Source of the DNA: an uncultured Parolsenella sp.
GTDB lineage: Bacteria > Actinomycetota > Coriobacteriia > Coriobacteriales > Atopobiaceae
Direction: 5' to 3'
Assembly: GCA_934668375.1 (NCBI GenBank)
Contig: CAKUNF010000003.1
Coordinates: 74,953-138,952, forward strand
Length of the DNA: 64,000 bases
In this document: positions 15,738 to 24,029 of the stretch, in pieces
Position numbering within the stretch: position 1 is the stretch's first letter
How the letters are laid out: each line of letters starts with the position of its first letter
Notes under the pieces: model-generated
The model's database searches: none
The model's input: only the letters and a program-made list of their open reading frames with translations
Told to the model about the DNA's origin: nothing
Made by a program: the position numbers and the translations under genes

Positions 15738-16205
15738 CTACAGCTCGGCCACGGCAGTCCGGCCCGCTTCCACGGTCTCGCCCGCAGCGACGAGCCCGTG
15801 GATGTCGGAGCCCTCGGGAAGGGACGTGGCCACCACGATGACCGTGACGTCGAAGCCCCTCTCGGCCAGGATCGCGCGATCGAACCTCACGAGCTCGTCG
15901 CCGACCTCCACATGCTGACCCTTCTCGACCGCCGGCATGAAGGCGCCACCGCCCGCAGCCACCGTGTCGATGCCCACGTGCACGATGAGCTCCGCGCCGT
16001 CGTCGGTGCGCAGACCATAGGCGTGGCCCGTGGGGTACATGGCCGTCACCTCACCGGTCACCGGCGCCACCACTACGTCGCCCGCCGGCGCCACGGCGAA
16101 CCCGTCCCCCATCATCTTCTGGGAGAACACGGGATCCGCGACATTCTCGATGGGAACGAACGTGCCGTCGACCGGGGTGAGCACCGCATGCGGCTCGATT
16201 GCCAT
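15738..16205 (-). CDS. PTS glucose-type IIA domain protein
   Basis: A 155-residue stand-alone IIA of the glucose superfamily, which receives phosphate from HPr and passes it to a IIB domain. The phosphorylated His is His76 in 'ELIVHVGIDTV', with the partner His61 in 'YPTGHAYGL'. The hydrophobic-patch segment 'FSQKMMGDGFAVAP' is also conserved. The start has a full AGGAGGT site. It lies 51 bases downstream of alsE and shares its terminator, so it is likely part of the LacI-controlled sugar operon; the matching IIBC permease is not in the window. Whether it is the general Crr or a sugar-specific IIA is open. Confidence 0.88.
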   Translation of the reverse strand: MAIEPHAVLTPVDGTFVPIENVADPVFSQKMMGDGFAVAPAGDVVVAPVTGEVTAMYPTGHAYGLRTDDGAELIVHVGIDTVAAGGGAFMPAVEKGQHVEVGDELVRFDRAILAERGFDVTVIVVATSLPEGSDIHGLVAAGETVEAGRTAVAEL

Positions 16206-16256
16206 GGGACCTCCTGGATACGCGCTTCGTGTAGCCCCATCGTAGCGAACGCGCGC

Positions 16257-16967
16257 CTAGGCCGCCACGCGGCCCGGGGCCGTCAGCTCGATGCCCGTCT
16301 CCGCGAAGAACTGCGTACGGAACTCGTCGATGGCCTCGGGCAGCGTGGGCGCCAGCGAGAACAGGCCAGAGTTGCCCACGATGAGGATGTCTGCACCGGA
16401 GTTGGCGAGCACGCGGAACGTCGAGCGGTTGCAGGCCCCGTCGAGCTGGATCTTGTACTTGAGGCCGTACTCGCGGCGTAGGTCGATGGCTTGCTTGATC
16501 TTGAGGAGCATCTCAGGGATGAACTTCTGGCCGGCGAAGCCCGTGTCTACGGTCATGATTGTGAGCAGGTCGATACGCTCCTTGTACCCCTCGATGGCCG
16601 CGAGCGGGGTGGACGGGCTCAGCACCACGCCGAACTTGCTGCCCTTCTCGGCCACGCGTCCCGACAGGCGAAACGCGTTGCGCTCGATGGTCTCCGCCTG
16701 GTAGGAGTACGTGTCCTCGGGGCCGAGTTCGAGCATCTCCGTGAACATGACGGGGTCCTCGACCATGAGGTGCACGTCGATGGGAAGGCTACTGTGGCGG
16801 CGCAGCGAGTTGGTGAACGCCGGGCTCAAGGCCATGTTCGGGCAGAAGTGACCGTCCATGATGTCGACGTGGTAGAGGTCAAACTCGCGATCCATCACCT
16901 CGATGTCGCGCTGGACGTTCATCGGGTTCATGCACATGAGGGACGGAGCGATCTGTAGGGTGGTCAT
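16257..16967 (-). CDS. alsE: D-allulose-6-phosphate 3-epimerase-like protein
   Basis: A 236-residue ribulose-phosphate 3-epimerase-family TIM barrel. 'APSLMCMNP' at the start, 'YHVDIMDGHFCPNMALSP', 'DVHLMVEDP', 'LLTIMTVDTGFAGQKFIPEM' and 'QLDGACNRSTF' align better with E. coli AlsE (PSLMCMD, DIMDGHFVPN, TVMTVDPGFAGQ, EVDGSCN) than with Rpe. The metal and acid/base residues (His, Asp in HVDIMDGH; Asp in VDTGFAG; Asp in LDGA) are present. RBS TTGGAGCAACGCC precedes the ATG. Two LacI-type operators lie 38-82 bases upstream. A plain Rpe function cannot be fully excluded. Confidence 0.8.
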   Translation of the reverse strand: MTTLQIAPSLMCMNPMNVQRDIEVMDREFDLYHVDIMDGHFCPNMALSPAFTNSLRRHSSLPIDVHLMVEDPVMFTEMLELGPEDTYSYQAETIERNAFRLSGRVAEKGSKFGVVLSPSTPLAAIEGYKERIDLLTIMTVDTGFAGQKFIPEMLLKIKQAIDLRREYGLKYKIQLDGACNRSTFRVLANSGADILIVGNSGLFSLAPTLPEAIDEFRTQFFAETGIELTAPGRVAA

Positions 16968-17004
16968 GGCGTTGCTCCAATCGATTCTTTGGTCTTGACC
17001 GTGC

Positions 17005-17049
17005 GTAATCGTTTACTCACTTTGCTCAATTGCCAGAGTAATCGTTTAC
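17005..17049. promoter_or_regulatory. Paired LacI-family operators upstream of alsE
   Basis: The 12-mer GTAATCGTTTAC occurs twice, at 17005-17016 and 17038-17049, 33 bases apart (three helical turns). Its half sites (GTAA..GTTTAC) are of the LacI/GalR type. Both lie between the lacI gene and alsE, 38-82 bases ahead of the alsE start, where a promoter is expected. Confidence 0.75.
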
Positions 17050-17115
17050 GCATTCAAACGTCAATGGGTTTCTGTAAATTCACCCCCCTGGGAGTACGCC
17101 TACGAAACCTTCTCA

Positions 17116-17297
17116 TGTCATAAAACCAATCGAGTGTGCGCTCGTCAGGCTCCACGGCCACAAGCTACCCCTCCCCGCAGCCCAATTCCCGAACAAACCA
17201 GTCAAAACGTTCGGAAACCAAGCTCATATCAGGTGCACGGGCACATCCTTGAGAAGGATCGTCGCCATTCATCGCACTATCGATTGGTTTTATGACA
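17116..17297. repeat. Long inverted repeat in the lacI-alsE gap
   Basis: An 18-base arm at 17116-17133 (TGTCATAAAACCAATCGA) is the exact reverse complement of 17280-17297. The 146 bases between are non-coding, and the inner flanks (GTGTGCG with CGCAC) extend the pairing imperfectly. The AT-rich arms differ from the GC-rich surroundings. The 400-base gap 16968-17369 holds this element plus the operators and no gene. Confidence 0.75.
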
Positions 17298-17369
17298 CCA
17301 GCGAGGCGGCTCGGACATTTCATGCCTCGGGCGCCGAGCGCGCATCGCCATCAGATCCGGATTTTGAAT

Positions 17370-18422
17370 TCAGAAGAGTCTGCTGGGAGGATTCGGAGAG
17401 GCGAGCGCGTCCCCGTTTCCAGCCCGCGTGCTCTCGCGACGCACGAGCTCAACGGGAACAGTCGTGCGCAGCTTAGTCGGAGCCTCGCCGCAGATCATGC
17501 CGACAACGAGCTCGGCCGCCTTCTGCCCAAGCACCTGCGGCTCCTGGCGAATCGTCGTGACAGGCGGCCTGCCAAACCTCGCGATGGAGATGTCGTCGTG
17601 GCCGACGACGCACACCTGCCCCGGAACGTCGATGCCATGCTCGCGCAGTGCCTCAAGCGCCCCCATGGCCAGCCAGTCCGCCTGACAGAAGACGCCGTCG
17701 AAGTCACGACCAAAGTTGATGATCTCGCCCATGAGCTCGCGACCACGCCCGAACGACGTCACGGCACTCGAGCGCACGAGCGCCGAGTCAAGCTCAAGCC
17801 CCGTCTCGGCAAGCTCGTCGACAAAGCCCTGGGTTCGCAGGTGCGTAATCGGCGAGTCCGCACGCGCCTCGATGAGCGCCAGCTTGCGGCACCCGCTCTC
17901 GATGAGCTCACGCGCGGCAAGACGGCCACTTCGCTCGTTGTCAGACGAGATGCACGCGACCTTCCCGCCCCCGTCGTCGTCCACAAAACGGTCCACGTAG
18001 ACGGTGGGCACCGGTCGCTTGAGCGCACTCCTCACGTCGTCGAGGCTGTTCACGGCGATGACGCCCGCCACGCTCTGGGCGGCAAGCAGCGCCTGGCACT
18101 GGCGCTCAAGCTCAAGCGAGGCGTTCGTGTTGTAGATGACGGCGGCGTAGTCGTGCTCGAAAAGCTCCGTCTGCATGGCAAGGATCATGGACGAGAAGAA
18201 CTCGTTCGCGATGTTCGGGACCATGATCCCCACCGACGCCGTTCGATGCTGGCGTAGGCCCTTCGCAAGCTGATTGGGCTGGTAGTGGCACTTCTCGATG
18301 ACCTCGCGCACGCGCTTCTCGGTCTCGGGCGAGAAGCGCCCGTTCTGGTTGATGACGCGTGAGACGGTGGCGACGGACACGCCCGCCATCTGCGCTATGT
18401 CCTTGACGGTGACGCTGCCCAT
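17370..18422 (-). CDS. LacI-family transcriptional repressor
   Basis: A 350-residue repressor. The N-terminal helix-turn-helix 'VTVKDIAQMAGVSVATVSRV' and hinge 'YQPNQLAKGLRQHRTASVGI' are typical, followed by a periplasmic-binding-protein-like sensor domain (about 62-335: 'GIMVPNIANEFFSSM', 'GVFCQADWLAMGALEAL', 'VCVVGHDDISIARFGRPPVT'). It is the first gene of a cluster with alsE and a PTS IIA, and LacI-type operators sit ahead of both lacI and alsE. It therefore probably responds to a sugar or sugar phosphate handled by that pathway and represses its own gene. RBS is GGAGAGGC before ATG. Confidence 0.92.
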   Translation of the reverse strand: MGSVTVKDIAQMAGVSVATVSRVINQNGRFSPETEKRVREVIEKCHYQPNQLAKGLRQHRTASVGIMVPNIANEFFSSMILAMQTELFEHDYAAVIYNTNASLELERQCQALLAAQSVAGVIAVNSLDDVRSALKRPVPTVYVDRFVDDDGGGKVACISSDNERSGRLAARELIESGCRKLALIEARADSPITHLRTQGFVDELAETGLELDSALVRSSAVTSFGRGRELMGEIINFGRDFDGVFCQADWLAMGALEALREHGIDVPGQVCVVGHDDISIARFGRPPVTTIRQEPQVLGQKAAELVVGMICGEAPTKLRTTVPVELVRRESTRAGNGDALASPNPPSRLF

Positions 18423-18465
18423 GCCTCTCCCAATGCCTCGTCGCGAGTCTACGCTGCCAGCCTGC

Positions 18466-18485
18466 GGTAACGGTTACCCATTGTA
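18466..18485 (-). promoter_or_regulatory. lacI promoter -10 box and autoregulatory operator
   Basis: GGTAACGGTTACC at 18466-18478 is a 13-base palindrome of LacI type. Directly beside it, 18480-18485 reads TACAAT on the minus strand, a good -10 box for the repressor gene. Binding there would block initiation, so autorepression is likely. Confidence 0.65.
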
Positions 18486-18503
18486 CACGGGAGCAGAAGG
18501 ACC

Positions 18504-19349
18504 CTACAGGTAGCCAAGAAACGCCTGTGCCGCCAGGCTGAGGTCGGCCGTGCGCCGTCTCACCAGGAAGAGCTCGCGATGCGCAGGCGTGGCCAGGTGC
18601 CGCACGTCCAGCTCAAACCCCGTGCGCTCGAGCGCGAGGCTCGGGAGCAGCGACACGCCAAGCCCAGCCTCCACCATGGCGAGAATCGCCGTGATGTTGC
18701 TCGTCTCGCAGTGGATGCAGGGCGCCTTGAGCTCGCGCTGGAGCAGCGGGGCCGTCTCCGTGTCCGCAATGAAGCGCTCGCCGAGAAGCGTCTCGACCGG
18801 AATGCTCGCCGACTCAGGCACAAAGTGGCCGGGCGGGGCCACGACCACGATCTCGTCCTTGTCGTACACGGAGGAGATGTATCCCTGTTCCTCGATCCTG
18901 TTGGGAATAAAAGCCAGCTCAACGGTGCCATCGAGCAGCAGGCGCTCGGCCTCGCCGTACGTGCACTCGTTAATGCTCACCTCAACGCCGGGATGGTCTG
19001 CCGAGAAGCGCCCGAGCGGTCCGGGCAGCCGCATGGCCACGACGCTCGACGGTGCCGCCATGCTTACGCAGCCGTCCTCGAGGGCACTCATGCGTGAGAC
19101 GTGACGGCAGAGGGCGGCACTCGCGTCGCAGAGGGCACGAGCGTCTGGCAGCAGGCGCTCGCCGTCGCGCGTGAGCGAGAGCATGGGGCCATGGCGGTCG
19201 AACAGGCGCACGCCCCATGACCGCTCGAGACTCGCCACCGAGCGGCTCAGCGTGGACTGTGCCACACCAAGCTCCTCGGCCGCGCGAGACATGCTGCCCA
19301 GGCGTGCCGCGGCCTCGAACGAACGGACCTTCTGAACGCTGGACTCCAT
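18504..19349 (-). CDS. LysR-family transcriptional regulator
   Basis: A 281-residue LysR-type regulator. The winged helix 'SMSRAAEELGVAQSTLSRSV' (about residues 19-38) and 'LERSWGVRLFDRHGPMLSLT' are followed by a substrate-binding domain with 'ELAFIPNRIEEQGYISS' and 'LAMVEAGLGVSLLPSLAL'. It is the last gene of a minus-strand run of permease, amidohydrolase and regulator, so it may control that cluster. This link is positional only; no T-N11-A site was established in front of the permease. Confidence 0.9.
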   Translation of the reverse strand: MESSVQKVRSFEAAARLGSMSRAAEELGVAQSTLSRSVASLERSWGVRLFDRHGPMLSLTRDGERLLPDARALCDASAALCRHVSRMSALEDGCVSMAAPSSVVAMRLPGPLGRFSADHPGVEVSINECTYGEAERLLLDGTVELAFIPNRIEEQGYISSVYDKDEIVVVAPPGHFVPESASIPVETLLGERFIADTETAPLLQRELKAPCIHCETSNITAILAMVEAGLGVSLLPSLALERTGFELDVRHLATPAHRELFLVRRRTADLSLAAQAFLGYL

Positions 19350-19367
19350 GGCCCTCCCCTACGACAG

Positions 19368-19496
19368 GCCGCGGGCCCCGTTGGCCCGCGGCGCACTGCC
19401 CTGTCTACCCACACGAAAGCTCCCCGCCGCAGACGATTCCGCGACGGGGAGCAACGGACGAGCGAACGGTTGGAACAGGAGCCTGTCCCCTGTTCC
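19368..19496. repeat. Two hairpins in the amidohydrolase-lysR gap
   Basis: GCCGCGGGCC at 19368-19377 pairs with GGCCCGCGGC at 19383-19392. A second hairpin, GGAACAGG at 19472-19479 with CCTGTTCC at 19489-19496, has a core reading AGCCTGTCC and resembles the dispersed palindromes with TGACCCC/GGGGACGGG cores elsewhere in the window. The first may end transcription of the amidohydrolase, though no T run follows. The rest of the 230-base gap is GC-rich and holds no gene. Confidence 0.55.
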
Positions 19497-19579
19497 AGGC
19501 GAGCGGGCGGCGCAAGCAGGCGCCTTTCCCCGCCCGCGCGCGGCAGGCGGCCGAAGGGGAGGCCGCCCGCCGCCGGGCG

Positions 19580-20827
19580 CTACAGCGCGCCCTTGATGAC
19601 CTTGTCGCCCTCCTTCATGATGACGTCCATGTTGTCGGGCGTGAGGTCGTGAATGTTGCGGACCACGTCGCCGCGGACGACGAGCAGGTCGGCGAGCTTG
19701 CCAGCCTCCAGCGAGCCAAACTCGTCCTCGTGATGGACCATCTTGGCGCCGTTGAGCGTGGCGGCCTTGATCGTCTCGAGCACCGGGATGCCCGCCTTGT
19801 CCACGAAGTCATACATCTCGTCGATCGTGACGTAGCCGTACGGGGTCACGAACGAGAAGGAGTCGGACCCGATCGTGAGCGTGACGCCCAGCTCGTTGGC
19901 GCGGCGCAGGTTGGCGTAGGTGCGCTGCAGCTCGCGCTCGACCACCGTGTCGCCGGGGAACTTGGCGTTGGCCTCGGACTCCTCGGGCGGGTAGGTGGCG
20001 TACCAGGTGGGAAGGAAGCCGATCGTGGGCGTGAAGAACGTGCCCTGCTCGGCCATGAGGTTCATCGTCTTGTCGTCGAGCTCGAAGCCGTGGATGAGCT
20101 GCTCGGCACCAAAGCGCACGGAGTCGTACGCGGCGCTCACGGAGTTGTAGGAGTGGCTCCACAGCGGGATGCCCGTGAGCTTGCACTCGTCGGCCACGGC
20201 CTTGATCTCCTCGGTGCTCATGAGCTGCCTGCGACCGGAGTCCCAGCGCCAGATGCCGCCGCCCGTGGCCCAGATCTTGATGGCGTCGGGGTTCTCGCGC
20301 AGGCGCAGGCGCACGGCGTGGCGCAGCTCCCACGGTCCGTCCACCTGGTCGCCCCAGGGGTGGGAGTCCTTGCTCACCTGCAGCGGGAGCTTGTGGGAGT
20401 CGCCGTGACCGGCCGTGCGGCAGAAGCCCAGGCCCGTGGCGTAGATGCGCGGGCCCTTCATGACGCCCATGTTCACGAGGTCGCGGATGGCGATGCCGTT
20501 TCGGCCGATCTCGCACACGGTCGTGAGGCCGTGGGTGAGCGCGTCGTAGGACTGCTTGACGGCGCAGGCCTGCTTCTGGGCGGGCGTCTCGATGACCCAG
20601 TCGTTGTCATCGTCGGTGAGGTTGCCCGAGAAGTGCAGGTGCGTGTCGATGAGGCCCGGCATGACGGTCTTGCCCGTGCAGTCCTCGACCTCGTAGCCCG
20701 CCGGCACCTCGGTGCGAGGCCCTGCGTAGGCGATCTTCTTGTCGTCGACCAGGACGAGGGAGTCGTCCACCGGCGCCGAGCCGGTGCCATCGACGAGCCT
20801 GCCACCAACGAATGCGTACTTGCCCAT
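19580..20827 (-). CDS. Metal-dependent amidohydrolase
   Basis: A 415-residue amidohydrolase-superfamily enzyme (imidazolonepropionase/Xaa-Pro dipeptidase-like branch). The start at 20827 follows GGAGGAATCATC. A small beta-sandwich is made by the two ends ('AFVGGRLVDGTG...' and '...GKLADLLVVRGDVVRNI'). Metal-site motifs are 'GLIDTHLHFSGN' (HxH), 'PLWSHSYNS' and 'LIHGFELDD' for later His ligands, and 'LTIGSDSFSFV' with the catalytic Asp. It lies 81 bases behind an APC-type permease, which suggests that the imported compound is an amide, cyclic amide or modified amino acid hydrolysed here. The exact substrate cannot be read from sequence. Confidence 0.85.
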   Translation of the reverse strand: MGKYAFVGGRLVDGTGSAPVDDSLVLVDDKKIAYAGPRTEVPAGYEVEDCTGKTVMPGLIDTHLHFSGNLTDDDNDWVIETPAQKQACAVKQSYDALTHGLTTVCEIGRNGIAIRDLVNMGVMKGPRIYATGLGFCRTAGHGDSHKLPLQVSKDSHPWGDQVDGPWELRHAVRLRLRENPDAIKIWATGGGIWRWDSGRRQLMSTEEIKAVADECKLTGIPLWSHSYNSVSAAYDSVRFGAEQLIHGFELDDKTMNLMAEQGTFFTPTIGFLPTWYATYPPEESEANAKFPGDTVVERELQRTYANLRRANELGVTLTIGSDSFSFVTPYGYVTIDEMYDFVDKAGIPVLETIKAATLNGAKMVHHEDEFGSLEAGKLADLLVVRGDVVRNIHDLTPDNMDVIMKEGDKVIKGAL

Positions 20828-20908
20828 GATGATTCCTCCAAACACGACGATCCTGCTTGTTACCTGCTCTTTATTGCCTGCGCGGCATACGTGGCCGCGC
20901 ATGTTGCC

Positions 20909-22360
20909 TCAGTGCCCGACTCCTGCGCCGCTGCGCTTGGACCCGAACAGCGCCAGGATTGCGAGACCTGCGACGAGCCAGCCGATCGTGATGGCCCACT
21001 CGATGCCGGAGAGCGCCGCCGGCGAGAAGGGCACGACCATGAGCGCGATGATGGCGAGGCCCGCGGCGATGGCGCAGCCGATGCCCACCTTGCCACCGTT
21101 GACCTTGTAGGGGCGCGGCAGGTCGGGCTCGGTGCGGCGGAGCTTCCAGCACGCAAAGCCAGCCATGGTGCAGGCAAAGATGAAGCCGAGCGAGGCTACG
21201 TTCGTGAGCGGCACGAGCATGTTGCGGCCCAGGAACGGACCCACGAGCGTGAGCACGCTCATGACGATGACGGCCTTCTTGGGCACGCCCGAGTTGGGGT
21301 CGATCTGCGCAAAGCTCTCCGGCAGCATCTCCTTGCGGCCCATGGCGAGCATGAGGCGGCTCGACGCGCCAAAGAACGAGTTCATGGGACCAAGGGGGCC
21401 AAGCGTGGCGATGACGAGCATCGCGATGTAGAAGAAGACGTTGATGCGCTCGAGCACGGCCAGCGCCGGCACGGAGCTGCGCACGAACTCATGCCAGTCC
21501 ACGATGGTGCCAAAGCTGTAGATGCACACGAGATAGAACACGCCCGAGGCGAGCAGCGCGATGGCCGGGATGAGGCCGAACTTCTTCCAGTCGATGCTCT
21601 CGGACGCCTCCTCGGCCTGCTGCGGGATCGTGTCGAAGCCCGCATAGAAGAACGGGGTCATGACAAGCACGGCCACGATGCCGCCGATGAGGCTCGTCGC
21701 CTCGGTGGCGCTGCCGCCGGCAGCATCCGTCACCTGCGAGAACACCGGCATGGCGTTATCGGGCGAGCCTGTCATGAAGCTGATGACCATCGCGAGCACC
21801 ATGCCCGCGAGCAGCGCCTTGGTGAGGAAGCTCGAGAGCTTGGCAGCCGCACCGGCACCGCGCAGGTTGAGGAAGATGACGAGCGCCGCAAACGCCAGCG
21901 CGATGACCGTGGGCCACAGGTAGACGTCAGCGCCCAGGATCGTGTAGAGCTTGACGCTGCGCAGCCACGCGAGCGCGGGGAACTCCGCAAAGCGGTCCGT
22001 GAGCAGCGTCGAGATGGCGATTGCCTCCCACGGGCAAAGCGGCGCGTTGCCCAAAAGCAGCATCCAGCCCGTGATGAACCCCATCTTGCGACCAAACGTG
22101 CGGTCCACGTACTCGATGATGCCGCCCGAGATGGGGATGGCGGCCGTGAGCTCACCAAAGCACATGCCGATGGGCACGAGGAACAGCGCGCCGATGGCAA
22201 ACGCGATCATGGCGGGCACGGGCCCTCCGCCCAGCGCCATCCAATCGCCCACGAGCAGCACCCAACCGGTGCCGATGATTGCGCCAAAGCCGATGGTGAA
22301 GAAGTTGAACAGCGTGAGCTCCTTCTTCATGCCGCCGGCCTGGGCCTCCTTCCCTGCCAT
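20909..22360 (-). CDS. APC-family amino acid permease
   Basis: A 483-residue permease with about 12 hydrophobic segments. The first carries the APC signature 'FTIGFGAIIGTGWVLLVGDW' with the helix-breaking GAIIGTG loop that binds the amino acid backbone; 'ELTAAIPISGGIIEYVDRTFG' matches the family's second helix. The ATG at 22360 follows AAGGGAGACGG. The gene starts a minus-strand cluster with an amidohydrolase and a LysR regulator and is divergent from a DUF362 ferredoxin protein across a 349-base gap. The substrate is unknown; the amidohydrolase suggests a derivative of an amino acid. Confidence 0.88.
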   Translation of the reverse strand: MAGKEAQAGGMKKELTLFNFFTIGFGAIIGTGWVLLVGDWMALGGGPVPAMIAFAIGALFLVPIGMCFGELTAAIPISGGIIEYVDRTFGRKMGFITGWMLLLGNAPLCPWEAIAISTLLTDRFAEFPALAWLRSVKLYTILGADVYLWPTVIALAFAALVIFLNLRGAGAAAKLSSFLTKALLAGMVLAMVISFMTGSPDNAMPVFSQVTDAAGGSATEATSLIGGIVAVLVMTPFFYAGFDTIPQQAEEASESIDWKKFGLIPAIALLASGVFYLVCIYSFGTIVDWHEFVRSSVPALAVLERINVFFYIAMLVIATLGPLGPMNSFFGASSRLMLAMGRKEMLPESFAQIDPNSGVPKKAVIVMSVLTLVGPFLGRNMLVPLTNVASLGFIFACTMAGFACWKLRRTEPDLPRPYKVNGGKVGIGCAIAAGLAIIALMVVPFSPAALSGIEWAITIGWLVAGLAILALFGSKRSGAGVGH

Positions 22361-22608
22361 GTCCGTCTCCCTTCTGGCGCCCTCTCGCGCCCTCGTTGCC
22401 CTCATTCTTCTCCGCGGGCCGGTTCGCACACAGCCAGGCGGCGCCCCTTTGGCCGTGAGCGGCATGCGAGGGCACGAGAGCGGGCAGCGTTTGCCCAGGC
22501 AAACATCGATTGACCGGAACGAGGCAACGCAGCCCCTGCATAATCGCTGGTAGACGCCGCAAAACTGCCTACGCATGCTTCTCGGCAAAATAAATGACGC
22601 CGCGTCAC

Positions 22609-22637
22609 TTGTATTGACCGGCCCCAGCGCGGATAAT
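22609..22637 (+). promoter_or_regulatory. Promoter for the DUF362 protein gene
   Basis: TTGTAT at 22609-22614 and GATAAT at 22632-22637 are separated by 17 bases and lie 73 bases ahead of the start codon at 22710. The remainder of the divergent gap 22361-22709 holds no gene or clear operator. Confidence 0.55.
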
Positions 22638-22709
22638 CTGGCTATCGGCCGGCGCGCGGGGAATCGTGCCGGCGTGCACGTCCACGCGCACCCATAAGGA
22701 GAGGAAGCC

Positions 22710-23894
22710 ATGGAACCCTCAAAGGTGTACTTCTGCGACCTTCACACGCACATGGGAGACGGCCTGCCCAACAAGCTCAAGCGCCTCATCAAGAGGGCGG
22801 GCATCGGCCAGATCGACTTCGAGAACAAGTTCGTTGCCATCAAGATGCACCTCGGCGAACCCGGCAACCTCAGCTTCCTGCGCCCCAACTACGCCAAGGC
22901 CGTGGCCGACGTCGTGAAGGAGCTGGGCGGCAAGCCGTTCATCACGGACTGCAACACACTCTACGTGGGCGGACGCAAGAATGCGCTCGACCACCTTGAC
23001 TCCGCCTACGAGAACGGCTTCAACCCGTTCCAGACCGGCTGCCACACGATCATCGCCGATGGCCTTAAGGGCCTCGACGAGGTGGAGGTCCCCGTGCGCG
23101 GCGGCGAGTACGTCAAGAACGCCAAGATCGGCCGCGCGCTCATGGACGCCGACATCGTCATCAGCCTCACGCACTTCAAGGGCCACGAGCAGGCGGGCTT
23201 TGGTGGTGCCATGAAGAACCTCGGCATGGGCGGCGGTTCTCGCGCCGGAAAGATGGAGCAGCACTCCGCCGGCAAGCCCAGCGCCAACGCAGACAAGTGC
23301 ATCGGTTGTCGCCAGTGCTCCAAGATCTGCGCGCACGACGCCTTCTCGTTTGACGAGACGCGCGAGCACGAGTTCGCCAACGGCCGCACGCGCGAGGTCC
23401 ACGTGGCCAGCATCGACCACGACAGATGCGTGGGCTGCGGCCGTTGCATCGCCGTGTGCAATCAGGACGCCATCAGCCCCGACTACGACGCCGCCGTCGA
23501 GGTGCTCAACTACAAGATCGCCGAGTACACGAAGGCGGTCGTGGACGGTCGCCCGAGCTTCCACATCTCGCTCGCCATCGACGTCTCCCCCAACTGCGAC
23601 TGCCATGACGAGAACGACAAGCCCATCGTGGGCGACATCGGGTTCTTCGCGAGCTTTGACCCCGTCGCCATCGACCAGGCATGCATCGACGCCGTCATGG
23701 CCCAGCCCGCCCTCCCCGACACGGAGCTCACGCGCATGCAGCACAAGCTCGAGGCCGCCGGCGAGCTCGACGAGGCCCACGCGCACGACAAGTTCTACGT
23801 GACGCACCCCGACACGGACTGGAAGAGCTGCATCGACCACGCCGAGAAGATCGGCCTGGGCACCCACGAGTACGAGCTCATCGAGGTCAAGTAG
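22710..23894 (+). CDS. DUF362 protein with two [4Fe-4S] clusters
   Basis: A 394-residue cytoplasmic iron-sulfur protein. The DUF362 region surrounds a ferredoxin insert with two cluster motifs, 'CIGCRQCSKIC' (about residues 195-205) and 'CVGCGRCIAVC' (about 240-250). Other conserved pieces are 'FVAIKMHLGEPGN', 'FITDCNTLYVGGR', 'LTHFKGHEQAGFGGAMKNLG' and 'NCDCH'. No reaction has been firmly assigned to the family, although the clusters suggest electron transfer or a structural role in an anaerobe. RBS AGGAGAGGAAGCC precedes the ATG. It is divergent from the permease gene and ends before azlC. Confidence 0.88.
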   Translation: MEPSKVYFCDLHTHMGDGLPNKLKRLIKRAGIGQIDFENKFVAIKMHLGEPGNLSFLRPNYAKAVADVVKELGGKPFITDCNTLYVGGRKNALDHLDSAYENGFNPFQTGCHTIIADGLKGLDEVEVPVRGGEYVKNAKIGRALMDADIVISLTHFKGHEQAGFGGAMKNLGMGGGSRAGKMEQHSAGKPSANADKCIGCRQCSKICAHDAFSFDETREHEFANGRTREVHVASIDHDRCVGCGRCIAVCNQDAISPDYDAAVEVLNYKIAEYTKAVVDGRPSFHISLAIDVSPNCDCHDENDKPIVGDIGFFASFDPVAIDQACIDAVMAQPALPDTELTRMQHKLEAAGELDEAHAHDKFYVTHPDTDWKSCIDHAEKIGLGTHEYELIEVK

Positions 23895-24029
23895 GCTCGT
23901 TGATCAATCTGAGGACGCGCCCTCGCCGGTCCTCGAAAAATGGGCACCCCGCGTTGCCTCCACAGGCGGCGTGGGGTGCTATCATTTCGACCAATTCACT
24001 CGACTCGGCCCAAAAGCTCGGTGTTTGCC

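Noticed and set aside
19217..22513. A plus-strand open frame of about 1100 codons over lysR, amidohydrolase and permease genes
   Set aside because: Arg/His/Ala/Glu-rich antisense of three well-supported genes; no domain seen.
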